Of a stretch of DNA of 64,000 nucleotides, positions 1 through 7,519 are shown piece by piece. The DNA is taken from positions 1 to 64,000 of the forward strand of contig NZ_JAFBFH010000018.1 of NCBI RefSeq assembly GCF_016909185.1, read 5' to 3'. Positions within the stretch are counted from its first letter, which is position 1, and the number at the start of each line of letters is the position of its first letter. The position numbers and the translations under genes are program-made. The notes under the pieces were generated by a model, which searched no databases, had not been told where the DNA came from, and saw only the letters and a program-made list of their open reading frames with translations. This DNA comes from Siminovitchia thermophila. GTDB lineage: Bacteria; Bacillota; Bacilli; Bacillales; Bacillaceae_C.

Positions 1-704
1 CATCATGTCCTCCATGTGTTTTTCTTGGTCGAAAACATTGTAACATGGTCATGATGGTGACCTATTCTTTTTACACAATTATATGGACTTTATCGTACAG
101 GGTCGTTGATTTTCATATAGACAGCTTAATTGATCATTGTATCAGCATGGAAAAAAAGAAATTATCTCCAGATGAGCAGTTTCAACTGCTAAAAATCTAT
201 TCGCTATTCAAGCCGGATTTGTTTTTAAAAAAATTTTTGGAGGAACCGCCTTTATTTTCGGAATATGAATGTAAGAAACTATTCAAGACTGCGGATGATT
301 CTGTCTTGAAGCAGCTTATCAAGAATTTTCATCAGTTATCCTCAACGTGCAAATACGCTTTCATTAACACCTTGGGAATGAAACGGGAGATTGGCACTGT
401 CCCTTTCTTAGAAAGCCTTCTAAAAGAAGAGGACGCTGAAATCCGCATCCGCTCTTTAAAAGCGATTCATGAAATCGGCACGCTTCACCAAATAGAGAAG
501 TATACACCCTTTATCTCGTCAGAGATATGGGAAGAGCGGCTCATGGCGGCGAAGGTACTTGGGAATTTGCCACTCCGTGACTCTGTTCCTTATTTGGAAA
601 CATTGTTGGCGGACGAGACTTGGCGGGTGCGTCAGGAGGCAGCCAAAACGCTGAAAATGGACACTCACTCTATCATGCTGGAAAGAGAACAGCAGGTTTA
701 TTAA
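1..704 (+). CDS. HEAT-repeat protein, 5'-partial
   Basis: The reading frame is open to the left edge of the window, so the true start probably lies outside it. The first internal ATG (45) has no ribosome binding site. The visible residues begin with a hydrophobic stretch that may be the end of a membrane segment. From about residue 115 of the ATG-45 version, degenerate helical repeats of HEAT/PBS-lyase type follow: one contains LESLLKEEDAEIRIRSLKAI and a second contains VPYLETLLADETWRVRQEA. Such repeats bind protein partners, so a scaffolding role is likely but unproved. The stop lies 13 bases before the glycosyltransferase gene, which suggests one transcript for surface polysaccharide synthesis. 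Confidence 0.7.
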   Translation, partial: SCPPCVFLGRKHCNMVMMVTYSFYTIIWTLSYRVVDFHIDSLIDHCISMEKKKLSPDEQFQLLKIYSLFKPDLFLKKFLEEPPLFSEYECKKLFKTADDSVLKQLIKNFHQLSSTCKYAFINTLGMKREIGTVPFLESLLKEEDAEIRIRSLKAIHEIGTLHQIEKYTPFISSEIWEERLMAAKVLGNLPLRDSVPYLETLLADETWRVRQEAAKTLKMDTHSIMLEREQQVY

Positions 705-717
705 TCCTTGGAAGGGA

Positions 718-2154
718 TTGTCGCCATACATGGGCAGTTTACTGGAATTGTTAATGAAGTTCTTTTCGGGAACGATCATCTTTTATATGATGATTGTCAT
801 TGTCACATACGGCAGTATGCTGATATTGGCATTTATCCAGCTAAGGAAGCAATACTTAATTGATAAAAATGAAGTGGATGAAGATGATATTGATGCGTTT
901 TACTCAAAACCGGTGTCCATTATCGTTCCTGCGTACAACGAAGAAGCGGGTATTATCGACAGCATCCATTCCATACTCAGTCTGCGCTATCCGCAAATAG
1001 AGCTGATCATCGTAAATGATGGTTCTACTGATAATACACAGAGAAAAATAATAGAGCAATTTAGAATGAAGGAAGTTCAGGGAACGATAGCGAACCATAT
1101 TCCGACGAAGCCGATTCGACATTTTTATCAGTCGGACATTCATCCGAATGTATGGTTGATTGAAAAAGAAAACGGGGGAAAGGCGGACGCCTTAAATGTA
1201 GGGATTAACGCATCAAGATATCCCTACTTTTGCACAATTGACGCCGATTCGATTTTGGAGGAAAACGCCCTGTTGCGTGTCATGAATCCCATCATTAAGT
1301 CCAATGATGAAGTTATAGCCGCAGGCGGAACGATCCGGATTGCCAATGGGCTTGATGTTCAATTGGGGGCCATATTCCAAACGGATTTATCGAAAAATGC
1401 CCTTGTTGTTATGCAGGTTGTTGAATATGTAAGAGCCTTCCTGATGGGCCGGATTGCTTTAAGCACATTTAATTTAATGTTGATCGTTTCAGGCGCCTTC
1501 AGTGTATTTTCCAAAAAATGGGTCGTTGCGGTTGGAGGTTATTCCACGGATATGATTGGAGAGGACATGGAATTAGTCGTCAAGCTACATCGGCGTCTAA
1601 AGGAAGAGAAAGTAAAGAAAAGAATTCAATTTGTACCGGATCCGGTCTGTTGGACCGAAACACCGCAAGATTTCCAGTCTTTAAGAAATCAGCGGAAAAG
1701 GTGGTACAGGGGGTTGATTGAAAGTCTGTGGAAACATCGAAAAATGACTTTAAACCCCAAGTTTGGAGCCATCGGCATGGTTTCTTTTCCATATTTCTGG
1801 TTTGTCGAATGTTTGGGGCCTTTGATTGAGTTGGCAGGCTATTTTTATATCGTGATTGCTTTTTTCTTAGGCGATATTTATTACGAGTTTGCTATCCTGT
1901 TGATCTTGCTGTTTGTCTTATATGGCGTATTGTTTACAGTGGCAACGATTTTGCTTGAAGCATGGACGATGAATACATATCCAAAGTTCAAAGACCTCAT
2001 GCGCCTCCTATTCATATCCCTGACGGAAATGTTTTGGTATCGACCTATCACTTTATTTTATAAATGTGAAGGATTTATCACCTTTTTACTGGGGAAAAAA
2101 GAGTGGGGGCATATGGAGCGAGTAGGTCTATCCGGGGAAGGGAAGTCCAAATGA
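718..2154 (+). CDS. Processive family 2 glycosyltransferase (BcsA/PgaC-like)
   Basis: 478-residue membrane glycosyltransferase expected to polymerise a polysaccharide from a nucleotide sugar at the inner face of the membrane. Order: N-terminal membrane segment (about 10-40), GT-A core with VSIIVPAYNEE, IIVNDGSTDNT, ENGGKADALNVG, TIDADS (DxD type), GEDMELVVKLH (acceptor-site ED), QRKRWYRGL (the QxxRW motif of processive enzymes), then three or four C-terminal membrane segments. The start used is TTG 718 behind GGAAGGG; ATG at 730 or 754 is possible. The gene overlaps the next by four bases (ATGA), so they are translationally coupled. No PilZ domain is visible. Product identity (poly-GlcNAc, glucan or other) cannot be told from the sequence. 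Confidence 0.88.
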   Translation: MSPYMGSLLELLMKFFSGTIIFYMMIVIVTYGSMLILAFIQLRKQYLIDKNEVDEDDIDAFYSKPVSIIVPAYNEEAGIIDSIHSILSLRYPQIELIIVNDGSTDNTQRKIIEQFRMKEVQGTIANHIPTKPIRHFYQSDIHPNVWLIEKENGGKADALNVGINASRYPYFCTIDADSILEENALLRVMNPIIKSNDEVIAAGGTIRIANGLDVQLGAIFQTDLSKNALVVMQVVEYVRAFLMGRIALSTFNLMLIVSGAFSVFSKKWVVAVGGYSTDMIGEDMELVVKLHRRLKEEKVKKRIQFVPDPVCWTETPQDFQSLRNQRKRWYRGLIESLWKHRKMTLNPKFGAIGMVSFPYFWFVECLGPLIELAGYFYIVIAFFLGDIYYEFAILLILLFVLYGVLFTVATILLEAWTMNTYPKFKDLMRLLFISLTEMFWYRPITLFYKCEGFITFLLGKKEWGHMERVGLSGEGKSK

Positions 2155-5100
2155 AGCGATTTTACATCTTGGGGCTCGTCATCATCATATGTTTACTATT
2201 GCCGATCCTTTTATGGTTGGCAGAGCCGGGCAAGAAGCTGCATATAGCGATCATTGATAAAACAGTTCCAAACGAAACATTTCGTGAACATCTTGGCATC
2301 ACCTGGCTGTTAAATCATCTAAAATATACGGACCATAAAAATCAACCATTTCAATCGGCAAGCGATTACTATGGTTTTGTGCCAAATAATGAAGAAAAAG
2401 CATATGATATACGTGCGCTTCCGGACAATTATGACCGATATGGCGTCATTTATTTGGCAGATACATATGGGGTATATGATGAAGATTTGCCATGGATTGA
2501 AAAAGAACGGGAAGGCTCCCGTTCAGGTGAAATATACGGCGGTCTCGATTCGGAAGAATGGGCTGCCATTGTGGATCGCCTAAGCAAGAAAGAGAAAAGC
2601 TTGCTGATCGCGGAATATAATACATTTGCGTCGCCTACCCATGAAGCTGTAAAAAATAGTGTTACCGATTATTTGGGGCTGGATTGGTCAGGCTGGAATG
2701 GCCGCTATTTTGATGAATTGGATCCGCAAAAAAACAAGGAAATTCCGCAGTGGATTTTGGAAGAATACGGGACTGCATGGAATTACAGCGGCGCGGGTTT
2801 TCTTTTGGTCAATGACACGGATAATCAAGTTGTCGTGCTGGAAATGGACAAACATTTGCGGGAAAAAGGGATACGTGTTTCTTTTACCAAAGAAGGCAGG
2901 AAGCAATTCCATTTGGATGACAGCCCCGACTATGAATATTGGTTTGATATTGTCAAGCCGAAGAGTGACGCCAAAGTGCTTGCCAATTATGATTGGAATC
3001 TGACGGATGAAGGTGAAAAGTTGTTGAAAAAGCATGACATCCCGGCTGAATTTGCTGCGGTGTTATCTAGGGAACACGGCCCATCTTCCAGCTATTATTT
3101 TGCCGGAGATTTTAATGATATGGCGGATGTTCCCCGCTTTTACCAAATGAAAGGTTTGCAGTCAATTTATAAAATGGCACAAACGTTTTCCGATCAAGCT
3201 TTTTACTGGTCTACTTATTTTCCAATGATGGAGTCTATTTTAAAGTCGTTTGCCGAGAAAGAAGAGGTCATTCAGGGAAAAAAATCCGCCAAATTGACAT
3301 ACAATGCCCGGGTAAACAAAGATTCTTTTGAAATCCTGAAGGGCAACAAGTGGGAGCCCCTTGTCATTAAGGGAGTTAACATGGGGATGGGGAAACCTGG
3401 TGCTTTTCCGGGGGAAGCTGCTATAACAGAGGAGGAGTATTATAGGTGGTTTGAACAAATTGGGAAAATGAATGCCAATACATTACGCGTATACACGCTC
3501 CACCCTCCGGGATTTTATCGGGCTTTGAAGCGCTATAATGACAAACATCGAGAGAAAATCTACCTTTTCCACGGTGTTTGGATCAATGAGGAAAAATTAG
3601 AAGAATCACTGGATGCGTTTGAAACAGAGAATCTGCGTGAATTCCAAGAAGAAATGAAAACGATCGTTGATGTCATTCATGGCAATAAAATCGTCGAAGA
3701 AAGGCCCGGCCATGCTTCCGGTGTCAATCGGGCCGATATTTCCGAGTTTGTCATTGGCTGGATACTGGGTATCGAATGGTATCCGCATATGGTGCAAAAT
3801 ACGAATAACGTTCATGCTTCCATAGGAGATTATGACGGAACCTATTTTCAAACAAAGGATGCACAGCCGTTTGAACATTGGTTGGCGCAACAAATGGACT
3901 TCATCACACAATATGAGGTGGACAAATATCGCTACATTCGGCCCATGAGCTTTACGAACTGGGTAACAACCGATTTGTTAGAGCATCCGGCGGAACCGAA
4001 TGAAGATGAAGATCTTGTCAGTGTGAATCCAAATGTGATTCATACAAAAAAAGAAATGAACAAAACGCAGCAATTTGCGTCTTATCATATTTATCCTTAT
4101 TATCCTGATTTCTTTAATTTTGATGAATCTTATTTGTCTTACGTAGATCACCGGGGTGAAAAAAACAGTTATGCGGCCTATTTATCGGAGCTGCATGATG
4201 CACACCGGCTGCCCATTTTGGTTGCCGAGTTTGGCGTGCCCAGTTCACGGGGACTGACCCATGCTAACCCATTTGGCTGGAATCAGGGCTATTTGTCAGA
4301 GAAAGAGCAAGGAGCGATTCTTCGGCGTTTGTTTGAAGATATCATGGCGGAAAAGTTACTGGGAGGCCTTATTTTCACGTGGCAGGATGAGTGGTTTAAA
4401 CGAACTTGGAATACGATGGACTATGACAACCCGAATCGCCGGCCTTATTGGTCGAATGCGCAAACGAATGAACAGCAATTTGGTTTATTAAGCTTTGACC
4501 GCCACAGCATTCAGGTGGACGGGGTGGCAGAAGAATGGAAATCCAAGCCGCTTTATCAAAAATACAGCGGCCTGAAGGCATTATATGTCGATCATGATGA
4601 AAGGTATTTATATATCCGGTTGGATAATGATCTGACCAAACAAGGTGATCCAGTGATTCTGCTTGATGTTGCTCCGAATCAAGGGAATGATTTGATCAAG
4701 GGTATCGATAACGTTTCTTTTTCCAATGGCGTTGATTTCATCATCGACTTGAGGAAAAAAGAATCGAGAATGAAAGTGGATGCCTATTATAATCTTTTTA
4801 CCTATCAGTATGGCCATCAATTGGGCATGATTGAAGCAGGTCCAAAACCGGTCAACAATAGCGGGGAGTTTTCCATCATCCAATATGCGCTTAACAAAGA
4901 ATTAACATTGCCCCAACAACATACAGTTTTACCTTTCAGCGCCTATGAAACCGGAAAGCTGAAGGAAGGCAATGGCAATCCATCATCCAAAGATTACGAC
5001 TCGTTGGCGGATTATTATCGGAATGACGAAGGAATGCTGGAATTGAGAATTCCGTGGCTGTTGATCCAAGCAAAAGATCCCAGTCAGAAAGAGTTTGTGG

Positions 5101-5333
5101 GAGATCTTTATAAAGATGGCATGAATGCCAGTGCTTTCGTGGATGAAATAAACGTGGGGGCATTATATGTTGAAAATGGAGGCAATGTCATTGATTCATT
5201 TCCAGCGGTTCAAGAGGGCCGGCTCCTGAAGATGAAGGGGTACTCTTGGGAGAATTGGGATATGCCACAATATGAGGAACGGCTCAAACAGTCGTATGAT
5301 ACGATACAAGAGTTGTTTTTACATATTGAATGA
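2151..5333 (+). CDS. Large membrane-anchored putative glycoside hydrolase
   Basis: 1060-residue protein with one N-terminal membrane anchor or uncleaved signal (residues 1-22) and a long extracellular part. The start is ATG 2151 behind GGGGAAGGGAAG, overlapping the glycosyltransferase stop. The middle region (about 400-760) has TIM-barrel glycosidase features: VIKGVNMGMGKPGAFPG, NANTLRVYTLHPPGFY, a possible acid/base near FVIGWILGIEWYPH and a possible nucleophile in ILVAEFGVPSSRG. The C-terminal part (about 785-1040) begins VDGVAEEWKS and looks like a beta-sandwich carbohydrate-binding domain. Catalytic assignments are my inference. Coupling to the polymerase suggests trimming, release or modification of the exported polysaccharide. 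A strong terminator follows. Confidence 0.75.
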   Translation: MKRFYILGLVIIICLLLPILLWLAEPGKKLHIAIIDKTVPNETFREHLGITWLLNHLKYTDHKNQPFQSASDYYGFVPNNEEKAYDIRALPDNYDRYGVIYLADTYGVYDEDLPWIEKEREGSRSGEIYGGLDSEEWAAIVDRLSKKEKSLLIAEYNTFASPTHEAVKNSVTDYLGLDWSGWNGRYFDELDPQKNKEIPQWILEEYGTAWNYSGAGFLLVNDTDNQVVVLEMDKHLREKGIRVSFTKEGRKQFHLDDSPDYEYWFDIVKPKSDAKVLANYDWNLTDEGEKLLKKHDIPAEFAAVLSREHGPSSSYYFAGDFNDMADVPRFYQMKGLQSIYKMAQTFSDQAFYWSTYFPMMESILKSFAEKEEVIQGKKSAKLTYNARVNKDSFEILKGNKWEPLVIKGVNMGMGKPGAFPGEAAITEEEYYRWFEQIGKMNANTLRVYTLHPPGFYRALKRYNDKHREKIYLFHGVWINEEKLEESLDAFETENLREFQEEMKTIVDVIHGNKIVEERPGHASGVNRADISEFVIGWILGIEWYPHMVQNTNNVHASIGDYDGTYFQTKDAQPFEHWLAQQMDFITQYEVDKYRYIRPMSFTNWVTTDLLEHPAEPNEDEDLVSVNPNVIHTKKEMNKTQQFASYHIYPYYPDFFNFDESYLSYVDHRGEKNSYAAYLSELHDAHRLPILVAEFGVPSSRGLTHANPFGWNQGYLSEKEQGAILRRLFEDIMAEKLLGGLIFTWQDEWFKRTWNTMDYDNPNRRPYWSNAQTNEQQFGLLSFDRHSIQVDGVAEEWKSKPLYQKYSGLKALYVDHDERYLYIRLDNDLTKQGDPVILLDVAPNQGNDLIKGIDNVSFSNGVDFIIDLRKKESRMKVDAYYNLFTYQYGHQLGMIEAGPKPVNNSGEFSIIQYALNKELTLPQQHTVLPFSAYETGKLKEGNGNPSSKDYDSLADYYRNDEGMLELRIPWLLIQAKDPSQKEFVGDLYKDGMNASAFVDEINVGALYVENGGNVIDSFPAVQEGRLLKMKGYSWENWDMPQYEERLKQSYDTIQELFLHIE

Positions 5334-5392
5334 ACAAAGCTTCATGCAAAAGCAGGAAATGATCGATCAAACTCGGAAGTGTTGAAATGAAA

Positions 5393-5440
5393 CAGGGGTG
5401 TCCGCAGGCCGAAAAATCGGCTTATTGGGCACCCCTTTTC
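5393..5440 (+). terminator. Rho-independent terminator after the polysaccharide operon
   Basis: AGGGGTGTCC pairs with GGGCACCCCT (one G-U pair), with an inner GCCG/CGGC hairpin, followed by TTTT. It lies 60 bases after the stop of the 1060-residue protein. Confidence 0.8.
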
Positions 5441-5545
5441 TACATAAAGCACCATGTGATGGCGATAGTCCTGATCGAAAGCAACGTTGTACGCAGTTTT
5501 TTAACAGTTAATATGATAAGTTTTTTCTGCTGGCCGCCTTCACGG

Positions 5546-5806
5546 TTACGGCGTTAATCTTTCATATACTTCATTTAATTCTTTTAGGCGCTTTTCATCT
5601 TGCGCCTGCCTGGCATATTTCAGTTCTTCTTTTAGGACGGAATTTAAATAATCTGTCTCTTCTTCTCCCAACTTTTCGACGAATTCTTTTTCATTTTTGT
5701 AATGCTGGCTTACAAGTTTTTTGTATATTTGCCGTCCGAACTCTTCGTCATCATAGTTGGACATTGTTTCACGCAAATAGCCTAATGTGTGATCGATGGG
5801 AATCAC
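5546..5806 (-). CDS. csgA: Sporulation protein CsgA (SigG-dependent small spore protein family)
   Basis: 86-residue hydrophilic protein whose core (HTLGYLRETMSNY near the N-terminus, KELNEVYERL at the C-terminus) matches my memory of Bacillus subtilis CsgA, a forespore-expressed SigG-dependent protein of unknown biochemical function. It is second after a 46-codon gene, 8 bases downstream. The start is odd. The GTG at 5806 sits inside the Shine-Dalgarno-like run GAAGGTGATT, while the codon aligning with the B. subtilis initiator is ATC at 5797-5795, at ideal spacing. GTG is the conservative choice. No function beyond sporulation association can be claimed. Confidence 0.82.
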   Translation of the reverse strand: MIPIDHTLGYLRETMSNYDDEEFGRQIYKKLVSQHYKNEKEFVEKLGEEETDYLNSVLKEELKYARQAQDEKRLKELNEVYERLTP

Positions 5807-5814
5807 CTTCTTCG

Positions 5815-5955
5815 TTACATTTTCGTGTTGCTTTTTTTGCTGCGTTCTTCCAGTTTGGTTTTGGGCGCCTGATTTGCTTTATCTTCTGAATATCCTTGTG
5901 GATTGACGCTTGTTACGACTCTTTTTTCATTTTTGATCGGGTCTCTTCTGTTCAT
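5815..5955 (-). CDS. Small hydrophilic protein, 46 residues
   Basis: A short gene starting at ATG 5955 behind a very strong ribosome binding site (GGAGGTGG, six bases from the start) and ending TAA at 5815, 8 bases before csgA. The product begins MNRRDPIKNEKRV and is rich in Lys, Arg, Glu, Asn and Gln, with no hydrophobic segment. I do not recognise the family. Composition, size and linkage to csgA suggest a small spore or sporulation protein made in the forespore. The upstream region is AT-rich but I could not assign a convincing SigG promoter. Confidence 0.65.
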   Translation of the reverse strand: MNRRDPIKNEKRVVTSVNPQGYSEDKANQAPKTKLEERSKKSNTKM

Positions 5956-6051
5956 TGTGCCACCTCCATGTGTTTATTGTTGAATGATTGGCTGTTTTTA
6001 TTCTAGCGCGGCATTGGGTCCATTTTTTTCCAAATGATGCTCAGATGATAA

Positions 6052-6110
6052 AACAAAAAGCAGGAGGTTCTCGCCACTAAGATGAGGCTGCATGAGAACC
6101 TTCTGCTTTA
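6052..6110 (-). terminator. Terminator of the 6117-7115 gene
   Basis: On the minus strand AAAGCAGAAGGTTCTC pairs with GAGAACCTCCTGCTTT (one mismatch) and is followed by TTGTTTT. It lies directly after the stop of the dehydrogenase gene. Confidence 0.75.
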
Positions 6111-6116
6111 CATGTT

Positions 6117-7115
6117 TTATGACGGCTGGTACGTGAATCTTGGCAGACCGATGTCGGCCATGGTGAGCAGTCCCGGTTGCCGAATAGCGTCGATCCGTTT
6201 GGCGGTGTTGATAGCCATGGCGGCGGTGGATGTGTCGCCGAATATGCCCTCTGGCACAACGATCCGTTGGGTGGTATTTCCTTTAAGGATGATTTCGTCC
6301 TTTTGCTCAATACCGGCAGACATTGTTAAATCAAGATGTATCTCGAAGCCTTCAGCGGTTCTGCCGCGCGATACTTGGTGAAGACCGCTAACATCTCCCG
6401 TGTTCAATGGTGTGAGCGGGGTATGAACCTGGTCTTTTGCAATGGTCGGTTCGATCGTATTGTTCACGTCTGTCAGCTTCCAGTTCAGTGCATAGGCGAT
6501 CAATCTGACCGATTCTTCCAAGCCGACATGACCGATTTTATCCTGTTTGGCCAAAGAGAGGAATTCTTCCTCTGACATGCCGATGCCGACCTTTTTTTGT
6601 AAAGGTATGCGTCTTTTCGCGACATCGACGTTCCGGATGACGGTTATTTTTTTCACACTCGTCAAAACAGTCGAAAAGCAGACGGCCATTGTGTCCATAA
6701 TGAAGCCCGGATTAATGCCGGTGCCGATGACAGTCAAGTTTTTCGACTTGGCGTACTCATCGATTTCTTGGGCAAGCTCCGGATAGGCATGCCAAGGGTA
6801 GGAAAGCTGCTCACATGTAGAGACAACGGAATAACCATTGTCCAAAAGCTCTTTGATTTGCGGCCAGACAAGTTTTAAATTGGAACCTGTGGCATGGATA
6901 GCCACCGGTTGACTATCTTTTCTTTTTTCGACGTCTTGAACATTGTCGGCCACTTTGATTCCGCTGTCAGCTTCCCCGCTGAGTTCTCCGATATCTTTCC
7001 CCACTTTATTGGGATCTATATCCACTGCCCCAATAACCGAATGGGGATTGAGTTGATAGGCATTGCGGAGGATTTCTATGCCGATTGGCCCCAAGCCAAA
7101 TACTAATACGTTCAT
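6117..7115 (-). CDS. NAD(P)-dependent dehydrogenase, 2,4-diaminopentanoate dehydrogenase / DapB-like
   Basis: 332-residue enzyme with an N-terminal Rossmann fold (VFGLGPIGIEILRNA; GxGxxG type) and a C-terminal domain resembling the dihydrodipicolinate reductase / 2,4-diaminopentanoate dehydrogenase group (TGINPGFIMDTMAV, KRRIPLQKKVGIGMS). Members act on amino or diamino acid substrates with NAD(P)H. DapB itself is shorter (about 265 residues) and normally lies in lysine synthesis clusters, so a housekeeping DapB role is unlikely. It is monocistronic, bounded by its own terminator and a 400-base upstream region carrying a 7+3+7 palindrome. The actual substrate is unknown. Confidence 0.75.
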   Translation of the reverse strand: MNVLVFGLGPIGIEILRNAYQLNPHSVIGAVDIDPNKVGKDIGELSGEADSGIKVADNVQDVEKRKDSQPVAIHATGSNLKLVWPQIKELLDNGYSVVSTCEQLSYPWHAYPELAQEIDEYAKSKNLTVIGTGINPGFIMDTMAVCFSTVLTSVKKITVIRNVDVAKRRIPLQKKVGIGMSEEEFLSLAKQDKIGHVGLEESVRLIAYALNWKLTDVNNTIEPTIAKDQVHTPLTPLNTGDVSGLHQVSRGRTAEGFEIHLDLTMSAGIEQKDEIILKGNTTQRIVVPEGIFGDTSTAAMAINTAKRIDAIRQPGLLTMADIGLPRFTYQPS

Positions 7116-7198
7116 CTTTTATATGCACCCTTTCTATATCTTTTAACCAATCGTAGCACCGCCTTTAACGGTACGGAAATACATATATCTTATATGGT

Positions 7199-7215
7199 TA
7201 TAAGGTTCCCTTATA
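7199..7215. promoter_or_regulatory. Palindrome TATAAGG-TTC-CCTTATA, candidate operator
   Basis: Perfect 7-bp arms around a 3-bp centre, 84 bases upstream of the dehydrogenase start, in an AT-rich promoter-like region. The regulator is unknown. Confidence 0.35.
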
Positions 7216-7519
7216 GATCGGAAAAACAAATAGGTATTCCCGCCAGATCAAAAGGTTTGGGTATGCAGAGAGATGTTTACCATATTTCCCCAAATTAGCA
7301 TGCTTTGCCAGAGGGCGCTTGCTTTTTGAAAAGGACTTAGAGGAAAAAGTAGCTTTAGCGGCACCATACAAGCCAAAAGTGCTCTATCGAATAAAAGCAT
7401 CCACATCCCGGCTTGTTTGTTACACCCTTTTTACAGGAATAATACAATTCGTTTACGGTCAGTTAACCATGTTTTGGTAAATTAAGAAGTTGTAATTCAT
7501 TTAAAGAAGGGAGATTATT
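7216..7519. other. Intergenic region, no gene seen
   Basis: Divergent intergenic stretch between the dehydrogenase gene (minus) and the giant surface protein gene (plus). No reading frame with a credible ribosome binding site was found except the AAGAAGGGAG preceding ATG 7520. It must hold the promoter of the surface protein operon, but I could not single out a convincing -35/-10 pair. Confidence 0.5.

Noticed and set aside
6117-7115. DapB (dihydrodipicolinate reductase) of lysine synthesis
   Set aside because: Too long, and not in a lysine cluster; the diaminopentanoate dehydrogenase-like group fits better.
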